Shown here: piece after piece, positions 9,460-18,015 of the stretch
How the letters are laid out: every line of letters starts with the position of its first letter
How positions within the stretch are numbered: the stretch's first letter is position 1
NCBI GenBank assembly: GCA_002478115.1
Contig: DLMH01000102.1
Location: 1-64,000, forward strand
From: Candidatus Acidiferrum typicum
Lineage (GTDB): Bacteria; Acidobacteriota; Terriglobia; Acidiferrales; UBA7541
DNA: 64,000 bases
Direction: 5' to 3'
The notes under the pieces: model-generated
Told to the model about the DNA's origin: nothing
The model's database searches: none
The model's input: only the letters and a program-made list of their open reading frames with translations
Made by a program: the position numbers and the translations under genes

Positions 9460-9912
9460 TCATAGCTTCGGGGGCAGCTTCACGATGGTCACCCAGAACT
9501 CCTCGATGGCTTTCACTACGGCGACGAATTTCTCCAGGTCCACGGGCTTCGTCACGTAGCAATTGGCGTGCGTGTTGTAACTCCTCAGGATGTCTTCCTC
9601 CGCCTGCGAACTGGTGACAATCACCACCGGGATGCTCCGCAGATGAGGATCCGCTTTGATCTCCGCCAGAACCTCGCGCCCGTCCTTCCGCGGTATGTTC
9701 AGGTCCAGCAAGATGAGATCCGGCCGCGGTGCCTGCGTGTAGCTCCCCTGCTTGCGCAGGTAGGCCAGCGCCTTTTGGCCGTCCGACACGGTGGCTATCC
9801 GATTCAGCAGTTTCCCGTCCTGGAGCGCCTCCTGGATCAGCCTCACGTCGCCGGGATTGTCCTCTACTAACAGGATGTCAACAGATTGTGGTGGCCTTGC
9901 AGATGTCTGCAC
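9460..9912 (-). CDS. Stand-alone response regulator (Rcp1-like)
   Basis: A 150-aa single-domain receiver with Asp in [13 protein letters not shown] and Lys in [12 protein letters not shown]. It resembles the Rcp1 group, which pairs with phytochrome-type kinases. The start is GTG at 9912, supported by AAAGGAG 6 bases upstream. It lies inside the end of the upstream kinase gene, with a 35-base overlap, implying translational coupling. It is probably the direct partner of that kinase, passing phosphate on or acting by protein-protein contact. No output domain is present. Confidence 0.93.
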   Translation of the reverse strand: MQTSARPPQSVDILLVEDNPGDVRLIQEALQDGKLLNRIATVSDGQKALAYLRKQGSYTQAPRPDLILLDLNIPRKDGREVLAEIKADPHLRSIPVVIVTSSQAEEDILRSYNTHANCYVTKPVDLEKFVAVVKAIEEFWVTIVKLPPKL

Positions 9913-12046
9913 TGGTCACTCCTTTCTTCGGCAGGCTGAAATAAAAAGTAGAACCTTTCCCAGCTTCGGACTCCATCCAGATTCGCCCGCCCTGCCGCTC
10001 GAGGATTTTCTTAGCAATTGCCAGTCCCAAACCCGTTCCCGGGTACTCAACGCGACTATGCAGCCGCTGAAAGACCAGAAAGATCCGTTTGGCGAATTGC
10101 GGCTCGATCCCGATTCCGTTATCGCGCACCGAGAATCGCCATTCGCCCTTTATCTCCTGCGCAGAGACGTGCACCCGCGGGGGTTCCGAGCCGTGGAATT
10201 TGAGGGCGTTCGCCACCAGGTTCTGAAGCACCTGCAATAATTGTGTTTCGTCTCCCATCACGGTGGGTAAGGGATCGTGGGTCACCTGGCCGTCGCTCTC
10301 TTCCAACGTTACGTGCAGGTTCGTCAGCACCATTTGCAGGACTTGTTCGAAGTCCACGGCGGCAAGCTCTATGCCTCGCGCCCCAACTCGGGAATAAGAC
10401 AGTAGGTCATTCACGAGCGCCTGCATGCGGTGCGCTCCGTCCACCGCAAAGCCGATGAACTCGTCCGCGTCGGCGTCGAGCTGGCCTTTATAGCGCTGCC
10501 CCAGAAGTTGCGTGAAGCTCGCCACCATGCGCAGCGGCTCCTGGAGGTCGTGCGATGCCACGTAAGCAAACTGCTCAAGCTCAGCGTTGGAGCGCGCCAA
10601 GTCGGCTGTGATTATACGGAGTGCTTCTTCGCTCCGCTTCAAATCCTCGATGTCGGTACAAGTTCCAAACCACCTCAAGACGTGTCCCGCGCCATCGGTC
10701 AGGGGCACTCCTTTTGTGAGAAACCAGCGGTCGTGGCCATCGCTGCTCCGCAGGCGGGATTCGAGCCGGTAGGTATTACCAATTGCAGCCGTATGGTTCC
10801 AGATGTCCAACACGGGCTGCTTGCCGTCGAGGTGGAAGGCGGTGTACCAGCCTCTTCCATAACTCTCCTCCAGAGTTAGCCCGGTGTAATCCACCCATCG
10901 TTGATTGAAGTAGATACCCAGGCCATCGTGCGTGCATACCCAGACCAACTGCGGCACCAACTCGGCCAACGTTCGAAATGCATCTTCACTCTCTTGCAGA
11001 GCCCGCTCCGCCCGCTTGCGTTCGGTCACATCGCGGGCAGCGGCAAAGATGCCCTCGACTTCTCCCGCCTCGCTCTTGAACACGGTGGCGTTGTACAACA
11101 CATCCGTATGCTTTCCGGAGATGTCCCGAATGACGAGGGGATGATTCCGCACCGAACCTCGGGCAAGGACCTGCTCGTATACGTTGCGCGCCTCCTCGGG
11201 CTCGGTGAAGTAGGCGGAGAAGTCGCTGCCGATCAGTTGCTGACGCGCTACTCCGGTTACGAATTCGGTGGCTTGGTTGACGTCAGCGATTTGGCCTCCG
11301 CGGCTGATGGTCACCAGCGGATCCAGGCTGGTCTCGATCAGGCTGCGGCTGTGGAGCGAAGCATTATGCACCGGCTCTTTCGCCCGGCGCCATCTGCTCG
11401 CATCCCGATGAGCGATCCAGCTTGTCGCGAGCGTGAGGCCCAGGGCCAGCACTGTGCCGAAGAGAATCGGCAGGTCCGCCCTCTTGGCCTGGGATCGGCT
11501 CGCCGCCTGGCGCGCCTCGAGCAAGCTCTTTTCCTTTCCTTCCATTTCGTCGGTAAGAGCCCGGATGTCCGTCATCAATTTCGGGCCCTCATCGTTGCTC
11601 AGCGCTTCGCTCGCCGCCGTATGCCCTTGGTCGCGGCGCAGAGCGATCAGGTGCTCCATCACTCTCCGTTTTGCGGTGACGAGCTGCATCAAGCGATCGA
11701 AATTCTGTTGTTGGCTGGGATTGCCGGCGGTGACAATTCGAGCGGCGCGAAGATGTTCGTCTGCACGCCCAATTCCCGTGCTGAACTGGATGACATAATC
11801 CTGGACGCCGGTAGCCGCGTAACTTCGAGTGCCCCACTCCGCTTGTTGGAGCCCGGAGCACACCCCTTCCAGTTCAGCGAGGACCTCGTGGGTATGGATA
11901 ATCCAATTATCGGTTTCAACCAACGCTCCAATAATTTTGTATTGGAAAATGCCAGTTGCCAACAAGATCGCCAAGGCCAGACCATAGCCGACTATGGGCT
12001 TTATCCTCAGCCCCGGTTCGTGGGCACGCGTTGCCATCATGCTCAT
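9878..12046 (-). CDS. CHASE3-PAS sensor histidine kinase
   Basis: A 722-aa membrane sensor. A transmembrane helix (about 18-38) leads to a periplasmic CHASE3 domain (about 40-190) and a second helix (about 194-214). Two PAS/PAC domains follow (about 230-350 and 360-480). The kinase core has the phospho-His in [15 protein letters not shown], a variant typical of phytochrome-like kinases, and HATPase motifs [10 protein letters not shown] and [11 protein letters not shown]. The ATG follows directly after the TAA of the small upstream ORF, so translation is probably coupled. The cognate receiver overlaps its 3' end. The signal is unknown; CHASE3 implies an extracytoplasmic stimulus. Confidence 0.93.
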   Translation of the reverse strand: MSMMATRAHEPGLRIKPIVGYGLALAILLATGIFQYKIIGALVETDNWIIHTHEVLAELEGVCSGLQQAEWGTRSYAATGVQDYVIQFSTGIGRADEHLRAARIVTAGNPSQQQNFDRLMQLVTAKRRVMEHLIALRRDQGHTAASEALSNDEGPKLMTDIRALTDEMEGKEKSLLEARQAASRSQAKRADLPILFGTVLALGLTLATSWIAHRDASRWRRAKEPVHNASLHSRSLIETSLDPLVTISRGGQIADVNQATEFVTGVARQQLIGSDFSAYFTEPEEARNVYEQVLARGSVRNHPLVIRDISGKHTDVLYNATVFKSEAGEVEGIFAAARDVTERKRAERALQESEDAFRTLAELVPQLVWVCTHDGLGIYFNQRWVDYTGLTLEESYGRGWYTAFHLDGKQPVLDIWNHTAAIGNTYRLESRLRSSDGHDRWFLTKGVPLTDGAGHVLRWFGTCTDIEDLKRSEEALRIITADLARSNAELEQFAYVASHDLQEPLRMVASFTQLLGQRYKGQLDADADEFIGFAVDGAHRMQALVNDLLSYSRVGARGIELAAVDFEQVLQMVLTNLHVTLEESDGQVTHDPLPTVMGDETQLLQVLQNLVANALKFHGSEPPRVHVSAQEIKGEWRFSVRDNGIGIEPQFAKRIFLVFQRLHSRVEYPGTGLGLAIAKKILERQGGRIWMESEAGKGSTFYFSLPKKGVTSADICKATTIC

Positions 12047-12385
12047 TTATTCTTCACACGCCGCGAAGGTGTATCCCCGTATGCGGCATCCCTGCTCGTC
12101 GAGACCGGAAATCGTGCCGTCGAGAAGTTCGCTGGGTTTGCTGATGGAAACGTCCTCGTGCGTAAACCAACTGCGGTATGTTCCCGTTATGATCTTCACT
12201 GGTGGCGTTGTGTATTTGGTCGAGGACTCGACAGTGTTGCTCACGAATTCCAGCGCATGCTGCGCGTTAGCAAGGAATGCACTGTCGAAGAGGCCGTATC
12301 TCAAGGCTTCCCCTCTTTTGGTCGGGCTCAGGAGTCTGACCAAGTCAAAGCCCGCAAACACCGATGCAACGGGGCTCGTTCGCAT
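12047..12385 (-). CDS. Small hypothetical protein coupled to the sensor kinase
   Basis: A 112-aa reading frame whose TAA stop is immediately followed by the ATG of the CHASE3 kinase, on the same strand. No family, signal peptide or membrane segment is recognised. The start at 12385 is an ATG but has no clear ribosome site. The tight junction with the kinase is the main reason to accept it. Two plus-strand frames overlap it antisense, so it could still be spurious. Confidence 0.45.
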   Translation of the reverse strand: MRTSPVASVFAGFDLVRLLSPTKRGEALRYGLFDSAFLANAQHALEFVSNTVESSTKYTTPPVKIITGTYRSWFTHEDVSISKPSELLDGTISGLDEQGCRIRGYTFAACEE

Positions 12386-12606
12386 CTTAAGAGAAGGCGT
12401 CCGGCCGCTGCTTTGGGACAGGACTCAACGAATTCGTTGCCCAGGAAGCGGTTTCACGTCAACGGAAAGGGTGTGAATTGCTGGTGCAGTGGCCATTCCC
12501 AAGAATGGCTTAGAGGGCTGCAAAACGGCAGAAGCGAACGCCGTCAGTTAAATAATACGCCTAACCTCGTAAATGACAAGCACTGCGAAATCCAAATAGT
12601 ACATAC

Positions 12607-13026
12607 CTATGCGGGGGTCGCCAGCGCGCTCTCAGGGACCAATGCCGCGGTTCCGATTCGCATCTCATCAATCGCCTTATCTAGGATCGGGATGAACTCG
12701 CTCGGGCGGAGTGTGTTCTGTCCGAAACAGACTTGACCGCGGGAAATGGCCGGTAGCCACCAGCAGCTATCTTCGACCACCTGATAATAAAATGCCATGG
12801 AACGTGAGCCTCTCAACATCTTCATGAGAGGAAGCATACTGCTCTCGCCCAGCTTCACCGGACTGAGCATCAAATCGAAGTTGCGGCATTCCAGTAGCAT
12901 GCGGGCCTCGTGATAAGTATCCGCAAATTCGCAAGTGCAGCCGCGCTCTTCCACACGTTTCGCTAAATGAGATGGAGTTCTTGCGCACTCCCCAATGACT
13001 AAGACCTGGATCCTCTTGGTTTCCAT
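12607..13026 (-). CDS. Receiver-like (pseudo-receiver) protein
   Basis: A 139-aa protein with the alpha/beta pattern of a response-regulator receiver: strand 1 IQVLVIGECART, strand 3 NFDLMLSPVKLGES, and a C-terminal helix EFIPILDKAIDEM. The acidic pocket is missing: strand 1 ends in GEC and the phospho-acceptor position reads SP rather than D. It probably does not accept phosphate in the usual way and may act as a docking or sensing module. AGGGG lies about 7 bases before the ATG. It is the first gene after the promoter at 13337-13365 and heads the signalling operon. Confidence 0.7.
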   Translation of the reverse strand: METKRIQVLVIGECARTPSHLAKRVEERGCTCEFADTYHEARMLLECRNFDLMLSPVKLGESSMLPLMKMLRGSRSMAFYYQVVEDSCWWLPAISRGQVCFGQNTLRPSEFIPILDKAIDEMRIGTAALVPESALATPA

Positions 13027-13624
13027 ATTTACCCCTTGAACTGGCAGAGGGGCAAAATGTTGAACTCTCGTCAGTACACACGCTCACGGCACCCAAGTTT
13101 GGTCCCGAAATCCGTTTTCTTGAGATAGACAGACTCTGAGCGGGGCCGAAGCACACATCTGCTGGACGGACCCCGATTCCCAAAATGAAACACACAAGAG
13201 AGGGGAAAAAAGTGAGGCGGAGCAACTCCTGGTATCTTATTCCGCAAGAAATAAAACGCCCTGAAGCCGAATCCGAATCTTGATTTTCTGTGCGCCACCC
13301 AAGAATGGAGCGAATCCGATTCTTCTGGTCGGAGCGCATATAAAGCCTTGCGTTGACGCTGTCAAGGGCATTTTTTGTTGTCTTGCAGTCATATTTATTG
13401 TGTTGTACACATCGAATAAGCACGCAGATCAGCGTGTGAGTTCCAGTATTTTGGAGCGCCAACGGATCCAATTGACCTTTGAGTCGCCACCAAGACAAGA
13501 CCGCAGGACTTCGATTCCCACCGCCCGCTCCAAATCCTTGTAAATAGCGGGGTATTCGGTACTCGTTGTCCGGCGTCAGCGGACATCCGGCTTCCCGCAG
13601 AGGCAGTCCTCGAATCGCCGCTGC
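13027..13624. other. Leader and intergenic region of the signalling operon
   Basis: It contains the promoter at 13337-13365 and a roughly 300-base untranslated leader. The remaining part, to 13624, lies downstream of the pseudouridine synthase gene. Several frames of 75-240 codons cross it, but none shows a family signature or a ribosome site. The base composition is more AT-rich than the coding DNA around it. Confidence 0.4.
13337..13365 (-). promoter_or_regulatory. Sigma70-type promoter of the signalling operon
   Basis: On the minus strand there is a perfect -35 TTGACA (13360-13365), a 17-base spacer and a -10 TATATG (13337-13342). Transcription would start near 13330, leaving a leader of about 300 bases before the first gene at 13026. 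No known riboswitch class was recognised in the leader. Confidence 0.6.
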
Positions 13625-14413
13625 TCACGCTTCGGGCTTGGGCTTGATCCCCATGGCGCGGTCGAGCGCCGCCTTCTCCTCTGGGCGCAAAGCACGGAAC
13701 GCGCCTTTGGGCAAATCTCCGAGCTGCAACGGTCCAATCGCCACGCGCACCAGCCGCAGGACCTCGACGCCGTGGGCTCCGAGCATAGGGCGAATGTGGC
13801 GATTCTTGCCTTCGTCGAGAATCATTACTAGCCAGGAGTTTTTCTCGCCCGCGCGCAGCAGGCTGACTCGCTGGGCGTGCAGCACTTCGCCCTTTTGAGT
13901 CTCCACGCCGCGCTCCAGAGCCTCGAGCAGACGTTCGTCTGCCTTTGCAGCGATTTGCACGTGATAGCTCTTCTCCAGATGAGTCGCGGGGTCCGTGATC
14001 CGCGCAGCCCACTCCGAATCATTGGTCAAAAGGAGTAACCCTTCGCTGGGCTTGTCCAGCCGGCCCACCGGAGCGAGCCAATCCCGGTCCTTGGGCAAAA
14101 GTGAGTAAACGGTGTCCCGGCCCTTCTCGTCGGCGGCGGAGGTGACAATGCCGCGCGGTTTGTTCATCACCATGTAGACTTTTTCCGCCGCGCGGAGCGG
14201 CCTTCCGGCAATTTCGACGCGATCTACTCCCAGGCGCACGGGCGTTTCAGGATTGCGTGGAGTCGCTCCATTCAGGCGCACCTGGCCTTCCTGAATCAGA
14301 GCCTTGGCCTGCGTGCGAGAGCAGAAGCCCAGCTTAGAGAGCGCGCGGGCCAGCCCAACCTTCTTGACCTTGTTCGAAGAGCGTTCCGCAGATTGGCGTG
14401 CAATGGGTTTCAT
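13625..14413 (-). CDS. RsuA/RluB-family rRNA pseudouridine synthase
   Basis: A 262-aa enzyme converting a uridine of ribosomal RNA to pseudouridine. An S4 RNA-binding domain (about 20-65: LARALSKLGFCSRTQAKALI) precedes the catalytic domain, with the active-site Asp in VGRLDKPSEGLLLLTND. The C-terminal segment has the family motif GKNRHIRPM. The length fits the RsuA/RluB/RluF group; RluB (23S U2605 region) is the likeliest, but the exact target cannot be read from sequence alone. The start is the ATG at 14413 with only a weak ribosome site. Confidence 0.9.
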   Translation of the reverse strand: MKPIARQSAERSSNKVKKVGLARALSKLGFCSRTQAKALIQEGQVRLNGATPRNPETPVRLGVDRVEIAGRPLRAAEKVYMVMNKPRGIVTSAADEKGRDTVYSLLPKDRDWLAPVGRLDKPSEGLLLLTNDSEWAARITDPATHLEKSYHVQIAAKADERLLEALERGVETQKGEVLHAQRVSLLRAGEKNSWLVMILDEGKNRHIRPMLGAHGVEVLRLVRVAIGPLQLGDLPKGAFRALRPEEKAALDRAMGIKPKPEA

Positions 14414-14552
14414 GGTGATTGCCCGTTCGGCCTCAGCCCTGGCATAAAGCCCTTGAGTGTATGGGCTTCAGTCTATCCTGCTTGCACGATCTTAGTGGGG
14501 AACTGCGAATGGCCCTTGGATGAAACCCTTCGCATGTTTTCCAGCAACCTGT

Positions 14553-15254
14553 TCAGCTCTTCTTCTCAGGCGCTGGCTCCGGATGCTTCACTTCGCCGTA
14601 GCGTTGCGCGAGCCACGCGCGAACTTCCTTGGGGTCGTACTGGAAGGGGCCGTTGCCGCCCTTGTAGGAGATACGGCCGCTCTCGTCCAGGATGTAGAGC
14701 CGCTCGGGCCACGCGGCGTAGGCGTCGTTGGCGGCATTGTTCATTTCATCGATGCCGAAGGGCACGGGGAATTTGAAGCGCTGTGTGAAATCGTTGGCGA
14801 TGGCAACTCGCTGGGCCAGGGTTTTGGGCTGGACGTAGCAGACGTCGTCCTTGTCTTTTTCGTTGGACTTCATGCGCCACTCGTCGAGCGGATGCGCTTC
14901 GCGGATATAGATGGTCAGAAAATCGGCATGGTCTTTGTAATCGTCATAAATTTGCACGATATCGCCAACCTGGCGACGGAAGGGCGGTCAAGTAAAGCTG
15001 CCGAAGACCAGCACCAGCGGGCGCCCGTTGTTGCGTTCACGAATATGAAAGCGCGTGGCGCCATCCAGCGCCACCAGCCGCGCATCGGGCGCACTCTCGC
15101 CCACCTTCAATTTCCCGCGGTGCATGTACGGCAGGGCGAACCGCAGCATTTCGATGGCGTCTTTCGGACCGCCCGCGAGAATGCTCAGGCCGACGTAGGC
15201 AAGGACCACCAGCCCACTGAAAGAAATGGCTGTCCATAGGAGAGTGCGATTCAT
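14553..15254 (-). CDS. Iodothyronine-deiodinase-like selenoprotein (Sec at TGA)
   Basis: A 233-aa protein when the in-frame TGA at 14988-14990 is read as selenocysteine 89. An N-terminal transmembrane helix (residues about 6-27) precedes a thioredoxin-fold domain. The active site reads FGSFT-Sec-PPF, matching the vertebrate deiodinase motif FGSCT-Sec-PPF. Further deiodinase signatures lie downstream: DFLTIYIREAHPLDEW with the conserved His, WPERLYILDESGRISYKG and PKEVRAWLA. The two halves are in the same frame, and the second half alone lacks an active site. A SECIS-like hairpin follows the TGA. GGGAG precedes the ATG. The auxiliary Cys two residues before Sec is Phe. The substrate in bacteria is unknown; reductive dehalogenation or a peroxidase-like redox role are the candidates. 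A simple nonsense mutation is unlikely given motif and hairpin. Confidence 0.9.
14962..14990 (-). promoter_or_regulatory. Bacterial SECIS element with Sec UGA
   Basis: The UGA (14988-14990) is followed after 11 bases by a perfect 5-bp stem, UCGCC/GGCGA, closed by the loop AGGUU (14962-14976). The E. coli fdhF SECIS carries AGGU in its apical loop, 17 bases after the UGA; here it is 16. This is the geometry SelB recognises in bacteria. The bulged U of the E. coli element is not evident. Confidence 0.75.
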
Positions 15255-15334
15255 GGGGCTCCCAGTCTAGCGCCCGCCCGGCGCGCCCGGCAATATGATT
15301 GCCTGAGAATCCACGAAAGCGTAAGCGAGGCTGG

Positions 15335-15745
15335 CTACGCGGTTTTCTTCGTCCAGGCACCCAGGATTGCGCCCATCAGGATGAGGCCTGCAAGCGGATA
15401 AAACTCATTGATCGCATACAGTGCTCTGGGGCGCATCTCAAACATATAGTTCATCAACGCGATGGGTCCCACAAAGCCGATCCATACGAGAACACCGACG
15501 GACGCGCCGCGCGAGGCCGTATTGGCATTGCGCCAGATGCAGAGCAGCGCAAGCGAGTAAGCCACTAGCAATTCCAGGAGAAACGAAACGATATAAGGAA
15601 CCACGGGGCTCACACTCCGCGCCTGTTCGATGGTTATGTGCTCGAGGGCCATCCAGGGTTTGTTAAAGAGAACGCCGTACCAAAGATATCCGAGAAAAAA
15701 GTAAGCAATGGCTGCAACAACCACGGCAAGATAGTTGGTCTTCAT
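15335..15745 (-). CDS. DUF1761 family membrane protein
   Basis: A 136-aa integral membrane protein with four predicted helices, at about 5-25, 47-70, 80-100 and 112-130. The first helix contains the family pattern FFLGYLWYGVLFNKPW. The start at 15745 (MKTNYLAV) has GGGGA about 9 bases upstream; a GTG at 15772 is possible but less likely. It lies 80 bases upstream of the deiodinase-like gene on the same strand and may share its transcript. The function of the family is unknown. Confidence 0.8.
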   Translation of the reverse strand: MKTNYLAVVVAAIAYFFLGYLWYGVLFNKPWMALEHITIEQARSVSPVVPYIVSFLLELLVAYSLALLCIWRNANTASRGASVGVLVWIGFVGPIALMNYMFEMRPRALYAINEFYPLAGLILMGAILGAWTKKTA

Positions 15746-15846
15746 TTCGATTTTTCCCCACGTGGAGCGCACCGCAAGAATTTTGGCCCAGGGAAGGGCG
15801 GTGGCGTGTCCGGCAGAGTCTGTAACCGGCTTGTCGCAAAGTCAAG

Positions 15847-16365
15847 CTACTTCACGCGATAGAAAACCTGGAGCAACCCACTGGGGTATTGCTTCACACG
15901 GACCAGTTCGAGTTCCGTCTCAGGATAGGGTTGCGCGAACAGAGCAATGCCGTCGCCCAGCAGGCGCGGATGAATGGATATGCCGATTTCATTCACGAGG
16001 CGCTTTTGCAGGAATTCCCGCACCATCTCCCCTCCACCCACCAGCCAGATATCTTTCCCGGGCTGGGCGCGCACCGATTCCGCTCAGCTCTCCGGGGGAT
16101 CGGAGACCACTTCGATGTGTTCTTGCTTTCCTTTCGGCAAAAGGTGCGAGAACACGTAGTTCTTCATTCCTGGGAAAAGAGGGCCGGAGGGCGAGAGTTC
16201 AACGGCTTTCTGATAGGTCTTGCGGCCCATCACGGCCGCATCCACGCCGGCGAAAAACTCTTTCCTGCCGTAGTCCTGGTCCATGAAGAGCCAGTCCACG
16301 CCGCCGTCCTTGCGGGAAATGTAGCTATCCAGGCTGGATGCGACAAAATACTTGATCCGCCTCAT
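15847..16365 (-). pseudogene. Dihydrofolate-reductase-like (RibD C-terminal) gene with in-frame TGA
   Basis: Two halves of one protein lie in the same frame on either side of a TGA at 16084-16086. The first half starts MRRIKYFVASSLDSYI and includes VMGRKTY. The second has GKDIWLVGGGEMVREFL and ends in IHPRLLGDGIALF. This is the yyaP/RibD_C branch of the dihydrofolate reductase fold. The length and spacing around the TGA match intact homologues, so a single base change created the stop, where the family has Phe or another non-catalytic residue. The bases after the TGA do not form a GGU-loop hairpin, so selenocysteine is doubtful. A sequencing error is also possible. Confidence 0.7.
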
Positions 16366-16383
16366 GGTTGGCAGGGGATATCA

Positions 16384-16953
16384 CTACGCGCGGGCTTTTT
16401 CGATCATCTCTTCCCAAAGGCCCTTGGACTTGAGAATCAACTCGACGGCTTCGCGAATCGCGCCATGCCCGGCGAGCGCGCGCGTGGTGTAGTGCGCGAC
16501 TTCTTTGACGTCGGCGACCGCGTCTCCCACGGCGACCGCCAGGCCTACGCGTCGCATCAACGGGATGTCCGGAAGATCGTCGCCCACAAAAGCGACCGCG
16601 GAATCGGGCAGCCCGGCTTTCTGCAGGATTTCTTCGTACGCGGGCAGCTTCACCGGGACTTTCATGTACACGTAGTCCATGCGCATTTCATGGGCGCGCC
16701 GCAGGAGTGCTGGGCTTTCGCGGCCGGTGATGCAGCCGGTTTGGAGGCCCGCAGTCTGGGCCAGTGTGAGGCCCTGACCGTCATTTGCGTCAAACGTTTT
16801 GATCTCCAGCACGGTTCCGTCGGGCTGAGAAAGCAGCGTGACGCCGCCATCGGTCATAGTGCCGTCCACGTCCATGAGCAGCAGCTTGATCTTCGCAGCG
16901 CGTTTCTTGAGAGCGGGAGAAATCTTCTGGGCGCGAGCCAATTGGGCCTCCAT
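16384..16953 (-). CDS. kdsC: 3-deoxy-D-manno-octulosonate 8-phosphate phosphatase
   Basis: A 189-aa HAD-family enzyme that removes phosphate from Kdo-8-phosphate, the third step of Kdo supply for lipopolysaccharide. Motif I is LLLMDVDGTMTDG with the nucleophilic Asp. Motif II lies around GCITGRESP, and motif III/IV is AFVGDDLPDIPLM. The length is typical for KdsC, which lacks a cap domain. The start is the ATG at 16953 (MEAQLARAQ); a TTG six codons upstream is possible. kdsD, kdsA and kdsB lie within 9 kb on the same strand, which supports the assignment. Confidence 0.93.
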   Translation of the reverse strand: MEAQLARAQKISPALKKRAAKIKLLLMDVDGTMTDGGVTLLSQPDGTVLEIKTFDANDGQGLTLAQTAGLQTGCITGRESPALLRRAHEMRMDYVYMKVPVKLPAYEEILQKAGLPDSAVAFVGDDLPDIPLMRRVGLAVAVGDAVADVKEVAHYTTRALAGHGAIREAVELILKSKGLWEEMIEKARA

Positions 16954-17203
16954 CGGGTGATGAATTCCCAATTTTAGCAGGAATGAGAGGAGATATCAGT
17001 TCAGCAATCAGTGATCGGGAAGCAGGCATGCGAAACAGGATGCCGTGCAGGAAGACAGGAGTGGGACCGCAGGTGGCCGGCGAGAGAGATTCGCAAGGGC
17101 AAATTGTTTTGCACGCGGCGAGTCCGAGAAACTGGAGATCGCGGAGAAGGCCGATCACGCGAATAGGGCGATACGGATTCTTTAAGCGAAATGAGGAATC
17201 TGC

Positions 17204-18001
17204 TTAGAACGAGAGGGTCATCACTGCGGCGGATAGATCCATCATCCAGTGAGCCACAATGAGCGGGGCGAGTCTTCGCGTACGCAAGTAAACCGCCAGG
17301 AAAACGAGCGTTCCGGGAACGAAGGCGAGAAATCTCCACAGAATGAGCCGCCAGTTTAACTCGAAGGGAAGAAAACTGTGTTGCAACGCCCACCAGAATC
17401 CCACCAGGCAGTAAGGAACCCAGCGATGGCGGGAAAGAGCCGCGAGGCGCGAGGCGAGGTATCCCTGATAGGTAAATTCCTCTGTGACCGACCAGATGGG
17501 CCACCAGATCAGAAGGGAATAAAGAACGCCCCATAGAGGCAAGTGGCGGCCGAAGATTTCTCCTGTAGGGATCGGCGCCTGCCAGGAGTGGTAGACGATC
17601 CAACTGGCGAGAGGTCCTCCCAGGAGGAAGAAAGGAAAGATGAGCAGGAAGCAAGCGATGCCTTTGGGCACGAGCCAGCGAGGCAAAGGCCCCAGGAGAT
17701 CGCGAATGCGAAGGTTTTCGCGCCGTGTCAGAAGAACGAGACACGCGATGCAGCCCAAGTCCACGAGCGTGCCCCAGACGGTCCACCAGGCACCGGCGGC
17801 ATGCCAGGGAGAAGCGCGACCTTGTAGCCGCAAGCAGCCCGCGAAAAGAGCCTGGCTGACGAGCATAAACACAGTGCGCGCAGGAAGGAATAAAAGAGGT
17901 CCAGCCCAGCGAACCTGTCCGAGACTTACACGTTTTTCGATTTCCCGAGGGGAGTTCAAAAATAGAGGAGCAGGAACTGGCACGCCGGGCGGGGTAGTCA
18001 T
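17204..18001 (-). CDS. CPBP-family intramembrane metalloprotease (CAAX protease-like)
   Basis: A 265-aa membrane protein with about seven hydrophobic helices. The family motifs are present: the EE pair in SVTEEFTYQGYLASRL, the second motif GFWWALQHSFLP and the terminal His motif VAHWMMD. Members cleave prenylated CAAX proteins or are bacteriocin-immunity/Abi proteins; the bacterial substrate is unknown. GGAG lies about 7 bases before the ATG. It sits between kdsC and kdsD on the same strand, 14 bases after kdsD, so it is co-transcribed with Kdo genes. A role in envelope biogenesis is an inference from position only. Confidence 0.85.
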   Translation of the reverse strand: MTTPPGVPVPAPLFLNSPREIEKRVSLGQVRWAGPLLFLPARTVFMLVSQALFAGCLRLQGRASPWHAAGAWWTVWGTLVDLGCIACLVLLTRRENLRIRDLLGPLPRWLVPKGIACFLLIFPFFLLGGPLASWIVYHSWQAPIPTGEIFGRHLPLWGVLYSLLIWWPIWSVTEEFTYQGYLASRLAALSRHRWVPYCLVGFWWALQHSFLPFELNWRLILWRFLAFVPGTLVFLAVYLRTRRLAPLIVAHWMMDLSAAVMTLSF

Positions 18002-18015
18002 GTTTCACTCCACAG

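Noticed and set aside
10901..12736. 611-codon plus-strand open frame
   Set aside because: Lies antisense to the CHASE3 kinase; no family motif, and the kinase on the other strand is certain. High GC at third positions opens the opposite frame.
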